Source: Verrucomicrobiota bacterium | Lineage (GTDB): Bacteria > Verrucomicrobiota > Kiritimatiellia > RFP12 > UBA1067 | Direction of reading: 5' to 3' | DNA length: 64,000 bases | NCBI GenBank assembly: GCA_023269675.1 | Contig: JAHFSX010000023.1 | Coordinates: forward strand, 35,902-99,901 | Part shown: positions 19,765 to 28,591 of the stretch, piece by piece | How the letters are laid out: the number at the start of each line of letters is the position of its first letter | Position numbering within the stretch: the first letter of the stretch is position 1 | Notes under the pieces: generated by a model | The model's database searches: none | Seen by the model: only the letters and a program-made list of their open reading frames with translations | What the model was told of the DNA's origin: nothing | Translations under genes and position numbers: made by a program

Positions 19765-20617
19765 AGGGTTACAGATAGGTTTCACCGATGTGGTTCAGAT
19801 CCTGATCCTGTACTTCGGGGTCTATGCGCTGATCCGCTACGTCAAAGGCACGCGCAGCGCGCAGGTGCTGCTGGGCTTCTGCGTGCTGGTGGTCTCGCTG
19901 CTGGTGTTCACCAGCCTGTTCCGGTTCGACGTGTTGGCGCGCGTCGTCTACTTCCTCCTGATTTATCTGGCCTTGAGCATGGTGGTGGTGTTCCAGCAGG
20001 AGATCCGCCGCGTGCTGGCGTTCGTCGGCGGGCAGCACCTGTTCAGCCGGCAGTACGCGCTGCGGCAGGAGTCTGTGCCGGAGGCGCTCTGCCGCTGCGT
20101 GCTCAACCTCTCGCAGGCGCGCATCGGGGCGCTGATCGCGGTGGAGCGCGGCATTTCGCTGTGCAGCTACGAAGACTCGGGCATCAAACTCGGCGCGCTG
20201 GTCAGCAACGAGCTGCTGTTCTCGATTTTCACCCCGCCGCTGCCGCTGCACGACGGAGGCATCATCATGCGCGACGGGCGGATCGCGGCGGCGCACTGCC
20301 TTTTCCCGGTCTCGAACCAGAGCGAGCTGATCTCCTCCGGCATGCGGCACCGGGCGGCGGTGGGGCTGAGCGAGGAGACCGATGCGGTCGTCATCGTGGT
20401 TTCGGAGGAGACCGGCCGGATCTCGGCGGCCTACAACGGCCGGCTGCACCAGTACGGCGAGGACAAGGTCGACAAGCTGATCCTGCGGTGGCTCCGGGTG
20501 GCGATGCCGCACGACAGGCGGCGCGCGCTGACGCTGCTGGACTGGGTGATGAAGCAGGCCGCGAAACTGGTGCGGCGGCGGACGGACGCGGCGAGGAGGG
20601 ACACCCATGCCAGCTGA
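19757..20617 (+). CDS. cdaA: Diadenylate cyclase CdaA (c-di-AMP synthase)
   Basis: Membrane-bound DAC-domain enzyme that makes c-di-AMP from two ATP. The 286-residue protein has three N-terminal membrane helices (about 11-27, 38-53, 60-80) and a C-terminal DisA_N domain with PLHDGG (164-168), RHR (197-199) and SEETG. The canonical metal/ATP motif is DGA; here it is DGG, a small change that probably keeps function. ATG 19757 overlaps the folP end by 8 bases; a TTG at 19748 is possible and lies closer to an AAGGAAAG box. The cdaR start overlaps the cdaA end by 11 bases, the usual cdaA-cdaR pairing. Confidence 0.94.
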   Translation: MFEGLQIGFTDVVQILILYFGVYALIRYVKGTRSAQVLLGFCVLVVSLLVFTSLFRFDVLARVVYFLLIYLALSMVVVFQQEIRRVLAFVGGQHLFSRQYALRQESVPEALCRCVLNLSQARIGALIAVERGISLCSYEDSGIKLGALVSNELLFSIFTPPLPLHDGGIIMRDGRIAAAHCLFPVSNQSELISSGMRHRAAVGLSEETDAVVIVVSEETGRISAAYNGRLHQYGEDKVDKLILRWLRVAMPHDRRRALTLLDWVMKQAAKLVRRRTDAARRDTHAS

Positions 20618-21620
20618 GAAAAGGTTGCCGTTCCTGCGCATGGCCTTTGTGAACAACGGCTATTGGAAGTTGCTTTCCCTGGTGATCGCGGTGTTGATCT
20701 ATTTCACCATCCGCGCGGACATCAGCCACGTGCGCATGATCACGATTCCGGTGGAGACGGAGTTCGAGTCGGGAGCGGGCGGCGCGGCCATCGAGTCGGT
20801 CGAGCCCCGCTCGCTGCAGGTCACGCTGCGCGGCTCTTACTCCGAGGTGAGCCAGCTCGTGGCCGCGACGGTGCGGTGCGTGGTGCGGCCCAAGCAGAAG
20901 AAGAACACGCCGGTGGACACGGTGGAGGTCAAGCTCGGCAACTCCAACCTGCGCGGCGTCGGCGGCGTCCGCGTGGCGAAGATCGAGCCGGCGGTCGTGG
21001 TGGTCAAGTTCGACGTGCCGATGTCGCTCCGGCTGACGGTGGCGCCTCCGTCGATGACGGGCAAGGCGCGCGGGCGGGTCGAGCTGGTGTGCGATCAGAC
21101 CAACGCGGTCGTCAAGGGCTCGCGCCGGCTGCTGAGCCCGCTGGATGCGGGGAAGGTCCAGATCCAGACCGAGCCGATCGACGTGGACGGGCGCTCGCAG
21201 ACGTTTTCGACGCGCGTGAAGCTCCTGCCGCCCGGCGATGCCGTGAACGCCTTGGTCGAGCCGCCTGAGATGGCGGTGAATGTGGTGATCATCAACGAGA
21301 AGGCGACCGCCAAGATCGAGCGCGTGCCGGTCATCGTGTCCCAGCCGTTCGCCGCGCCCAACCGCTGGCGGACCGAGCCCGAGTGGGTGGACGTTGAATT
21401 GACCGGACGCTCCGAAGTTGTCAAAGCCGCGAGCTTCGGGCAGGTCATGGCCTCGGTCAACGGGAACATCCCGCTCACGCCGAATGCGACCAACGAGGTC
21501 CCCGTGGTGGTGCATGTCCAGCAAGGGCTGGCCGTCGACGAGGTCACCGCCCTGCCGGCGACGGTTAAACTGATTCCGCTAACACCGAAGCCTGCCGAAG
21601 CGCAGCAAAAAGGGCCGTGA
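20607..21620 (+). CDS. cdaR: YbbR-domain protein, CdaR-like regulator of CdaA
   Basis: One-pass membrane protein of 337 residues. A TM segment (WKLLSLVIAVLIYFTI, about 20-35) is followed by extracytoplasmic YbbR-type beta repeats beginning with IPVETEF and RSLQVTLRG. In Firmicutes CdaR binds and modulates CdaA; the overlap of the genes and the shared order suggest the same role here. Its stop TGA overlaps the start of the FtsK gene in TGATG. Sequence conservation of YbbR repeats is low, so the assignment rests partly on context. Confidence 0.85.
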   Translation: MPAEKRLPFLRMAFVNNGYWKLLSLVIAVLIYFTIRADISHVRMITIPVETEFESGAGGAAIESVEPRSLQVTLRGSYSEVSQLVAATVRCVVRPKQKKNTPVDTVEVKLGNSNLRGVGGVRVAKIEPAVVVVKFDVPMSLRLTVAPPSMTGKARGRVELVCDQTNAVVKGSRRLLSPLDAGKVQIQTEPIDVDGRSQTFSTRVKLLPPGDAVNALVEPPEMAVNVVIINEKATAKIERVPVIVSQPFAAPNRWRTEPEWVDVELTGRSEVVKAASFGQVMASVNGNIPLTPNATNEVPVVVHVQQGLAVDEVTALPATVKLIPLTPKPAEAQQKGP

Positions 21621-24262
21621 TGGGTTTCGCTATGGATGAGATCTCTACTGAAAATTCGCAAGACCGGCTCGAGCTGGAACGCCGGTCACATCGCCGCCTG
21701 GTGGGCTGGCTGCTGTTCCCGATCGCGTGGTTCCCGCTCCTGAGCCTGCTCACCTACAACTGGCGCGACATCTGCTGGCTGAATTCTCCGCCGCTGGACC
21801 CGCCCGCGAACCTGATCGGGGTGGTGGGCGCGTGGTCGGCGTTCATCGGCTACAGCCTGATGGGGTTGGCCCTGTGGCTGGTGCCTTTCTTCGTGCTGAT
21901 CTTCAGCGGCCTGCTCATTTACGGGAAGATCGTGCGCGTCGGCCGGCGCGTGGTGTGGGCCATGCTGTTCATGATCGCGCTCTGCTGCCTCCTGCAGCTG
22001 GGCAGCGCGACGGTGTTTGACGGCATTCTGGAGTGCCTGAACCTCAAGCCCAACGCGGGCGGCGCCATCGGCTACGGTCTGATGACCTGCCTGCTGGCGC
22101 GCTGGTTCAGTCCGGTGGGCGGGGGCCTGCTGATGCTCAGCATCATGCTGTTCGCGCTGGTCATGGCGGTCGGGCTGCGGAACCTCTTTGCGGCGCTGGG
22201 CCGGCTCACGGGCTGGTGGGAGGCGCGCCAGGCCGCCGACGGCGGCGCGGCGGAGGACGACCCCGCAGCCGCGGCGGATGCGGAGCCCGATGACGGCCTG
22301 ACCGCCCGCGAGCGCGAGCGGCAGCAGCGGCAGGCGATCAAAGAGGCGGCGCGGCTCGCCAAAGAGCAGGCGCGCGAAGCCCGCGAGGAGGAGCGCCAGC
22401 GGGACGAGGAGGCGCGCGAGACCGCCCGGCGGCAGAGGACCGAGGAGCAGACGGCGGTCCGGCGCGAGGGCGACGACATCCGGCGGCGCGCGGAGGAGGC
22501 CCGCCAGGCGGCGGCCGCCGAGCGCGAGCGTGAACGCGAGCGCACCCCGCCGGCCGCGGCGCCGGTGGCGGTCCGTGTCGAGGAGCCGGCCGCACGCAAG
22601 CGCGCCGAAGCGCCGGTCCGCAGCGCGGCGCCGGCCGCGGAGCAAGCGCCCCGCCCCGACGATTATCCCTTGCCGCCGGCCACCCTGCTCAACCCGATTC
22701 CGAAAGGGACGGCGGACCACGGCAATATCGAGGAGACTTCGGCGGTGCTGGTCGAAACCCTGCGGCAGTTCAATGTGCCGGTGGAGGTGATCGGCACGAC
22801 CCCCGGGCCGGTGGTGACGCAGTACGAGCTGCGCCCCGCGCCGAACATCAAGGTGGAGCGCATCGCGAGCCTGACGGCCAACCTGCAGATGGCCTTGGAG
22901 GCCAACAGCCTGCGCGTGCAGGCCCCGATCCCGGGCAAGAACGCGGTGGGCATCGAAGTCCCCAACCGCCGCGCCCGGCCGGTCACGTTCCGCGAAGTGC
23001 TGGAGGGCGAGGCCTGGCGGAACAATACCTGCGAGGTGCCGCTGCTGCTGGGCAAGGACGTGGCGGGCAATGATCTGGTGTTCGACCTGACCAAGGCCCC
23101 GCACCTGCTGGTGGCGGGAGCCACCGGCTCGGGCAAGAGCGTCTGCCTGAACGCGATCCTCTGCGGTTTCCTCATGAGCCGCACGCCGGACCAGCTCCGG
23201 CTGATCCTGGTGGATCCGAAGCGGGTGGAGTTCACCTGCTTCAACGACCTGCCGCACCTGCTGGTGCCGGTGATCAACGACCCCAAGAAAGTGGCCTTCG
23301 GACTGCGCTGGGCGATCATGGAGATGGAGCGGCGCTACCGCATGCTGCAGAAGGTCGGCTGCCGCAACATCGTGGCGTTCAACAGCCGCCAGGTCGCGCA
23401 GCAGGAGGAGCTTTTCGGCGAGAGCGCGCCCGCCGCGCCCGCGCCCGCGGCCGCGGAGGACATGCCCGCGCGCCTGCCGTATATCGTGATCGTGGTCGAT
23501 GAGGTCGCGGACATCATGTCGGCGGTGGGCAAGGAGGTCGAGCCGGCGATCGCCCGGCTCACCTCGCTTTCGCGCGCGGTCGGCATCCACCTGATCCTCG
23601 CCACGCAGCGCCCCTCGGTGGATGTGATCACGGGCACGATCAAGTCCAATATCCCCGGGCGCATCGCGTTCAAGGTGTCGCAGGCGAACGACAGCCGCAC
23701 GATTCTCGACAACCCGGGCGCGGAGGAGCTGATCGGCAAGGGCGACCTGCTTTTCCTGAAGGAGGGCTCGCAGCTGATGCGCGCGCAGGGCGCGTGGGTC
23801 GGCGATGACGAGATCGCGCGGGTGGTGGCCTTTGTCAAGGAGCACTGCCGGCCCTGCTACGACCAGGCGCTGATCGGGCGCCTCGAGAAGATCAAGGAGA
23901 GCGATCCCGACGCCGCGATGAGCGAGGGGGATGACGAGGCCGAGGAGGTCGAGGGCGAGGAGACGGAGGTCTGCGACGACGACGTCCTGTTGCCGAAAGC
24001 GCTGGAGGTGATCCGCCTCACGCGCCGCGCCTCCACGACCATGCTGCAGCGCCGGCTGCGCATCGGGTACACGCGCGCGGCGCGGCTGATGGATTTGCTG
24101 GAGGAGCGCGGGATTGTCGGCCAGCAGGTCGGCTCCGGCACGCGCGAGATCCTGGTCGATCTGGACAATGAGGTGCCGGGGCACCCGGCCCGTCTCGGCG
24201 CGGCCGCGCAGGCCGATGAGGCGCCGGCGGAAGAGGGATTTGCAGAGAATGCTACGGTGTAG
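21620..24262 (+). CDS. ftsK: DNA translocase FtsK/SpoIIIE
   Basis: Septal DNA pump that segregates chromosome termini. The 880-residue protein has about four N-terminal membrane segments (roughly residues 27-190), a charged Ala/Arg/Glu-rich linker with strong coiled-coil character (about 200-330), then the alpha-beta motor with GTTPGPVVTQYEL and Walker A GATGSGKS (about 500-507), Walker B YIVIVVDEVADI and ATQRPSVDVITG. A winged-helix gamma domain (about 795-855, RASTTMLQRRLRIGYTRAAR) ends the protein and should read KOPS-like sites. The ATG at 21620 overlaps the cdaR stop; a GTG one codon earlier is equivalent. Confidence 0.97.
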   Translation: MGFAMDEISTENSQDRLELERRSHRRLVGWLLFPIAWFPLLSLLTYNWRDICWLNSPPLDPPANLIGVVGAWSAFIGYSLMGLALWLVPFFVLIFSGLLIYGKIVRVGRRVVWAMLFMIALCCLLQLGSATVFDGILECLNLKPNAGGAIGYGLMTCLLARWFSPVGGGLLMLSIMLFALVMAVGLRNLFAALGRLTGWWEARQAADGGAAEDDPAAAADAEPDDGLTARERERQQRQAIKEAARLAKEQAREAREEERQRDEEARETARRQRTEEQTAVRREGDDIRRRAEEARQAAAAERERERERTPPAAAPVAVRVEEPAARKRAEAPVRSAAPAAEQAPRPDDYPLPPATLLNPIPKGTADHGNIEETSAVLVETLRQFNVPVEVIGTTPGPVVTQYELRPAPNIKVERIASLTANLQMALEANSLRVQAPIPGKNAVGIEVPNRRARPVTFREVLEGEAWRNNTCEVPLLLGKDVAGNDLVFDLTKAPHLLVAGATGSGKSVCLNAILCGFLMSRTPDQLRLILVDPKRVEFTCFNDLPHLLVPVINDPKKVAFGLRWAIMEMERRYRMLQKVGCRNIVAFNSRQVAQQEELFGESAPAAPAPAAAEDMPARLPYIVIVVDEVADIMSAVGKEVEPAIARLTSLSRAVGIHLILATQRPSVDVITGTIKSNIPGRIAFKVSQANDSRTILDNPGAEELIGKGDLLFLKEGSQLMRAQGAWVGDDEIARVVAFVKEHCRPCYDQALIGRLEKIKESDPDAAMSEGDDEAEEVEGEETEVCDDDVLLPKALEVIRLTRRASTTMLQRRLRIGYTRAARLMDLLEERGIVGQQVGSGTREILVDLDNEVPGHPARLGAAAQADEAPAEEGFAENATV

Positions 24263-24281
24263 CGGAAATGTGGGGTGAGCG

Positions 24282-25301
24282 ATGGCACTGGGAGAGATAC
24301 TGAAAAACGCGCGGGTGCAGCGGGGGCTGACGCCTTCCGACGTGGCCGAAAACACGCACCTGATGGTTCAGATCGTGGAAGATCTGGAGCGCGAGGATTT
24401 CAGGCGCGTGGCGGCGCCGATCTACGGGCGCGGCTTCATCAAACTGTACGCCGAGCTGCTGGAGCTTGACCCCGAACCGCTGGTCCGCGATTTCATGGAC
24501 CTGTATGCGGGGTCGCGCGCGCCCGCCGTGCGCACCAAGAAAGTGGAGACGCAGGGCGAGCCCGCGCCGGAGCCCGTGACGCGTACGGTCTCGGGGCCCG
24601 CACCGATGTCGCCGCAACGGCAGGCGGTGCAGCCGCGTCCCGCCGTGCGCCCGTTGAGCGTGCCGCAACCGGCAGCGGCCGAGGAGACGGCGCGGCCCGA
24701 GTTCATACGCGAGCCGCTCGTCGTCGGCGTGACCGCGCCTGTCGCGGTTCCCCAGGCTGAACACGAGGCGGAGCCGCCGGAGCCGGAGCCGCTGCCGCAG
24801 GCGCAGGCGCCGGAAAGTGGCTTAGGGCTGGTGGTGGCGTCCGAGACGGAGTTTGCGGAGTCGGATGAGCCGGACCTGTTCCGGCCCCAGCCGCCGCGGC
24901 GCAAGTCGTACGCGGATGTTTCAGCCGATGAAGAGGGCCAGGCGGAGGACGCGCCCCGCGCGGCACGCAAGCCGCGGCTGCCGATCTTCAAGATCGGCGG
25001 GCGCATGGACGAGACCCGCGAGCCGGCGGAGCAGGACGAGGCGTCCCACGCGCGGCGGAGGGCGCGGATCCAGGCGTTCGTGGACGGCGTGACGAAGCTC
25101 AAGGAGGGTGTGGAGAGCAAGCTGCCCTCCACGCTGCCCCAAAAACAGATGGTGGCCCTGGGCGGCGCGGGGGTGGCCGCGCTGGTGTTCATGGCCGTCG
25201 GCATCCACTTCCTGTTCAAGATGACGGGGACGAACGTCAAAGAGTCGCCCGGCGCCATCGTGCGGGCCGTGGCGCCTGTGCCGGACCTGTACGTGGACTA
25301 G
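24282..25301 (+). CDS. RodZ-like helix-turn-helix membrane protein
   Basis: 339 residues. An N-terminal HTH_25 domain (LGEILKNARVQRGLTPSDVAENTHL, YGRGFIKLYAELL) typical of RodZ covers residues 1-75. A long Pro/Ala/Glu-rich low-complexity linker follows (about 80-250), then a basic stretch and one membrane helix (about 285-305) with only about 20 residues outside. The usual periplasmic DUF4115 domain of RodZ is missing, so this is a short form. It is expected to touch MreB/cell-shape machinery; placement right after ftsK fits an envelope role. It is 19 bases downstream of ftsK and probably cotranscribed. Confidence 0.8.
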   Translation: MALGEILKNARVQRGLTPSDVAENTHLMVQIVEDLEREDFRRVAAPIYGRGFIKLYAELLELDPEPLVRDFMDLYAGSRAPAVRTKKVETQGEPAPEPVTRTVSGPAPMSPQRQAVQPRPAVRPLSVPQPAAAEETARPEFIREPLVVGVTAPVAVPQAEHEAEPPEPEPLPQAQAPESGLGLVVASETEFAESDEPDLFRPQPPRRKSYADVSADEEGQAEDAPRAARKPRLPIFKIGGRMDETREPAEQDEASHARRRARIQAFVDGVTKLKEGVESKLPSTLPQKQMVALGGAGVAALVFMAVGIHFLFKMTGTNVKESPGAIVRAVAPVPDLYVD

Positions 25302-25389
25302 TGAATAAGCGCGCGCAACGTCGCACGTTTAACTCTCACGTGTTTTCTTTCAGAGGTGAGCGTTGCATGTTGGAGGTTGAGCGTTTCGC

Positions 25390-26835
25390 TCAGGTCCGGC
25401 GGCGTTCGTGCGACGGCGGGATCTTGAGGATGCCGCGGTATTTGGCGATGGTGCGGCGCGCGACCGTGATGCCCTGCGCCGTCAGTTTCTCTTCGATGGC
25501 CTGGTCGGAGAGCGGCGTGGCGGGGTTTTCCGCATCCACCAGCCGCTTGATCTGGTCCTGCACCGACTTGTTCGAGATCGAGGCGCCGTCCTTGCCCTTC
25601 AGTCCCGGCGTGAAGAAATACTTCATTTCGAAGAGGCCGAGCGGGGTGCGCATATACTTGTTGGCCACGGTGCGGCTGACGGTGGTCTCGTGCACGCCGA
25701 CTTTCAGGGCGACCTCCGCCATGGTCATGGGGTGGAGCGCCTCCACGCCCTGGGTCAGGAAATCGGTCTGCGCGTCCACGATCTCCTGAGCGATCTTGCG
25801 GATGGTCTCCTGGCGCTGGTAAATGCTGCGGATCAGGAACGCGCCGGCGCGGATGCGCTCGCGGATGTAGGACTTGGTTTCGCCGGAGACGCCCTTGTCC
25901 TCGAGCAGCTTGCGGTAGTGCTTGCTGATGCGGATGTGCGGCAGCTGGTCGTTGTCCACTTTGGCGACGAAGCGCCCCTTTTCCTTCGTGACGAATACCT
26001 CGGGCTCCACGTATTCGGTGCTGGCGCTCTCGAACGAGCGGCCGGGGCGCGGGTTGAGGCAGCGGATGAGGGCGGTCACGTGGTCGAGTTCCGCGCGCGT
26101 CAGGTCCAGCACTTTGCACAGGAACTTCTCGTCGTGCGCGCCGAGTTTCTCCAGATACTTGTCGATGACCAGACGGGCCTCGTCCTCCCACGGCGAGTCC
26201 TCGACGAGGTCGAGCTGCTGCAGCAGGCACTCGCGCAGCGTCCGCGAGCCGACGCCCGGCGGGTCGAACGACTGGATCACCTTGAGGACGTTGACCACGT
26301 CGCGTTCGCTGCGCCCGGAGATCATGATGATGTCCGGCAGGCTGCCGGTGAAATAGCCGTCGTCGTTGACGTTGCCGATCAGGTTGATGGCGAGTTCGCG
26401 GTCTTCGGGCGAGAGGTCGGTGAGGGTGAGCTGCTCGACCAGGTGGTCCTGCAGCGAGACGTGCTGCTTGACCGAGTCGAACATGTACTGGCGCTTCTCC
26501 TCGGCGTCGTCGTTCGAGGGCGCGTTCTCCATGCCCTGCATGAAGTAGTCCCGCCACTCGTCGTCCTGCTTGAGGATGGCGTCCACGTCGGGGCTGAAGT
26601 CCAGCCCCTTGTCGGTGACGTGCTGCGGCGGCACCACCGGCATGGCGTCGGAAAGCATCACCTCGACAGGGTCCTTCAGGTCCTCGATCGTGGGGTTGAC
26701 CGCCATCTCCTTCAGAATCGCCGCGCGCAGTTCCAGCACCGGCATCTGGAGCATCTCCAGCGACTGGCGCAACTGCGGCGCGAGCGTCATCACCTGACGC
26801 TGCTGCTGACTCAGACTTAGATAGGGACCTGCCAT
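25390..26835 (-). CDS. rpoN: RNA polymerase sigma-54 factor RpoN
   Basis: Alternative sigma factor that needs bacterial enhancer-binding ATPases to start transcription at -24/-12 promoters. The 481-residue protein has the Gln/Leu-rich region I (LSQQQRQVMTLAPQLRQSLEML), an acidic region II, the core-binding domain, an HTH (MTMAEVALKVGVHETTVSRTV) and the RpoN box ARRTIAKYR near the C-terminus. ATG 26835 is used; a TTG four codons earlier is possible. A promoter-like pair lies upstream at 26907-26935. No sigma-54 activator is encoded in this window. Confidence 0.97.
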   Translation of the reverse strand: MAGPYLSLSQQQRQVMTLAPQLRQSLEMLQMPVLELRAAILKEMAVNPTIEDLKDPVEVMLSDAMPVVPPQHVTDKGLDFSPDVDAILKQDDEWRDYFMQGMENAPSNDDAEEKRQYMFDSVKQHVSLQDHLVEQLTLTDLSPEDRELAINLIGNVNDDGYFTGSLPDIIMISGRSERDVVNVLKVIQSFDPPGVGSRTLRECLLQQLDLVEDSPWEDEARLVIDKYLEKLGAHDEKFLCKVLDLTRAELDHVTALIRCLNPRPGRSFESASTEYVEPEVFVTKEKGRFVAKVDNDQLPHIRISKHYRKLLEDKGVSGETKSYIRERIRAGAFLIRSIYQRQETIRKIAQEIVDAQTDFLTQGVEALHPMTMAEVALKVGVHETTVSRTVANKYMRTPLGLFEMKYFFTPGLKGKDGASISNKSVQDQIKRLVDAENPATPLSDQAIEEKLTAQGITVARRTIAKYRGILKIPPSHERRRT

Positions 26836-26906
26836 GCGTGCACCCAAACGAACCGGTGAGCCAACCCATTGTTAGCAACATTCGTACCATCCGGTTTTGT
26901 GAGCTA

Positions 26907-26935
26907 ATCATAGTGCAAGAGACCGGTCGCGGCAA
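26907..26935 (-). promoter_or_regulatory. Sigma70-type promoter of rpoN
   Basis: On the minus strand TTGCCG (complement of 26930-26935), 17 bases, TATGAT (complement of 26907-26912). The predicted leader to the ATG at 26835 is about 65 bases. Confidence 0.6.
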
Positions 26936-27031
26936 GTGCCGTTTGCAACAAATTTTCCCGTTTTCAGCCATGGCCGCGGGGCCGTTTTTTTGGTTTAATA
27001 GACAGTCAAATTTGACAAGGGGGATTTCAGC

Positions 27032-28318
27032 ATGTGCAGCACTTCGCGCAGGCATTTCCTGCAGGCCGCCCTGGCGGCGTCCGCGTTCCCGTACATTGTG
27101 CCTTCGGCGGCCTTCGGCGCCAACGCCCGGCTCACCCTGGCGATGGTCGGCACGGGCGGCCGCGGCCGCCATCTGGCGCGCCAGTTCACCAAACTGGGCG
27201 ATGTGCGCGTGGTCGCGGCGTGCGACGCGGATGCGCGCGAGCTGAAGAAGTGCGTCGACGAGACCAACAAGCAGTACGGCGACACGGCGTGCCAGGCCTA
27301 CAGTGACTTCCGCGAGCTGCTGGCCCGCAAGGATGTCGACGCCGTCACGGTCGCCACGCCGGACCACTGGCACGCGCTCGTCAGCATCGCCGCCGCGCGC
27401 GCGGGCAAGCACATCTTCTGCGAGAAGCCGCTGGCCAACTCGATCGGCGAAAGCAAGGCCCTGCGCGACGCGGTGCGCGCCAGCGGCGTGGTGCTGCAGA
27501 CCGGCAGCTGCGAACGCTCGCGCGCCAACGCGCGCTACTGCTGCGAAGTGGTGCGCAACGGCTACATCGGCAAGCTGCACACGATGGTCATCCACCTGCC
27601 GACCGACCAGGGCCACCACGACAACGTCCGCAAGCAGACCGCGATGCCGGCGGCGGCCGGGGCCCCCGCGGAACTGAACTACGACCTGTGGCTGGGCCAC
27701 ACGCCCAAGATCCCTTACTACCCGGGACTCCATCCCGGCAGCTGGCGCTTCAACCTGAGCTTCGGGTGCGGCGAGATGTCCGACCGCGGCGCGCACGTGA
27801 TCGACCTCGCCCAGCTCGGCAACGACAGCGACCACACCGGGCCGGTCTCGGTCGAGGCCAAGGGGTGGGACGACCGGCACGGCATCTACAACGCGCCGAT
27901 GTCGTTCGAGTTTGAGAACACCTACGCCAACGGCGTCAGGATGATCGGCGGCACCACGCGCAGCCCGCGCGGCGTCCGCTTCGAAGGCGACCAGGGCTGG
28001 ATCTTCCTGCGCGTCCACGAGGGCACGCTGGAGGCCTCCGACGGGAAGCTGCTCACGCTGGACCCCGAGACGTTCGCGGTGAAGCTCGGCCGCACGGCGA
28101 GCCACGAGCAGAACTTCATCGACGCGGTCAAGACGGGCAGCCGTCCGTTCGCGGACGTGGAGGTCGGCCACCGCAGCTGCACGGCGTGCCTGGTCAACAT
28201 GATGGCCATGCGCCTGAAGCGCAAGCTGACGTGGGATCCTGCCGCAGAAAAGTTTGTCGGCGACGACGAGGCCAACCGCCTCATGATGCCCGTCATGCGG
28301 GCCCCGTGGCGCCTTTAG
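27032..28318 (+). CDS. Tat-exported Gfo/Idh/MocA family oxidoreductase (second copy)
   Basis: 428-residue NAD(P)-binding dehydrogenase-like protein with a twin-arginine leader (SRRHFLQAALAASAFP). The Rossmann loop is VGTGGRGRH (about 39-47), followed by TPDHWHAL and the catalytic-type CEKPL. The C-terminal half has the Gfo/Idh/MocA beta sheet with GEMSDRGAHVIDLAQ. GGGGGA lies 8 bases before the ATG. It is a clear paralogue of the gene at 9110 in layout, but the sequence and substrate region differ. It is followed by two REP-like elements. Substrate unknown; a role in sugar or polyol oxidation in the periplasm is inferred. Confidence 0.88.
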   Translation: MCSTSRRHFLQAALAASAFPYIVPSAAFGANARLTLAMVGTGGRGRHLARQFTKLGDVRVVAACDADARELKKCVDETNKQYGDTACQAYSDFRELLARKDVDAVTVATPDHWHALVSIAAARAGKHIFCEKPLANSIGESKALRDAVRASGVVLQTGSCERSRANARYCCEVVRNGYIGKLHTMVIHLPTDQGHHDNVRKQTAMPAAAGAPAELNYDLWLGHTPKIPYYPGLHPGSWRFNLSFGCGEMSDRGAHVIDLAQLGNDSDHTGPVSVEAKGWDDRHGIYNAPMSFEFENTYANGVRMIGGTTRSPRGVRFEGDQGWIFLRVHEGTLEASDGKLLTLDPETFAVKLGRTASHEQNFIDAVKTGSRPFADVEVGHRSCTACLVNMMAMRLKRKLTWDPAAEKFVGDDEANRLMMPVMRAPWRL

Positions 28319-28368
28319 CCGCGCAGGGCGCACGGCCGGAATGTGGCGCGCCCATCCTTGGGCGTGCG
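28319..28368. repeat. REP-like palindromic element, copy 2 (degraded left arm)
   Basis: The right hairpin CGCGCCCA-TCCT-TGGGCGTGCG is intact at 28348-28368, preceded by GGAATGTGG. The left GCGCA/TGCGC hairpin is eroded to GCGCAGGGCGCACGG. It starts immediately after the stop codon of the oxidoreductase gene. Confidence 0.75.
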
Positions 28369-28395
28369 TGCGGACGGGCTCCGGCGCGCGAGGTC

Positions 28396-28462
28396 GCCCA
28401 CGCGCAGGGATGCGCAGGGCACAATCCCGGAATGTGGCGCGCCCGTCCGTGGGCGTGTGTGC
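28396..28462. repeat. REP-like palindromic element, copy 3
   Basis: Same orientation as copy 2, 28 bases further on. The left hairpin has loop GGGA (CGCGCA/TGCGCA region), the middle is ACAATCCCGGAATGTGG, and the right hairpin GCGCCC-GTCC-GTGGGCGTG has a changed loop. Confidence 0.75.
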
Positions 28463-28591
28463 GCGATCCCGCGCGCGCGGCGGATCTGGCCCCGAAAACG
28501 GGATTGCCGAAGGCCATGTGAAGCGGTACATTAGTTTTTTTCTTAACGTAACGTGTCGGCCGGCGGGGCCGGCGGGATGGGGAGCAGAGGC

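Noticed and set aside
16483..19785. 1100-codon open frame antisense to ftsH and folP
   Set aside because: The sense strand encodes full-length FtsH and FolP with all motifs; the antisense product has no domain.
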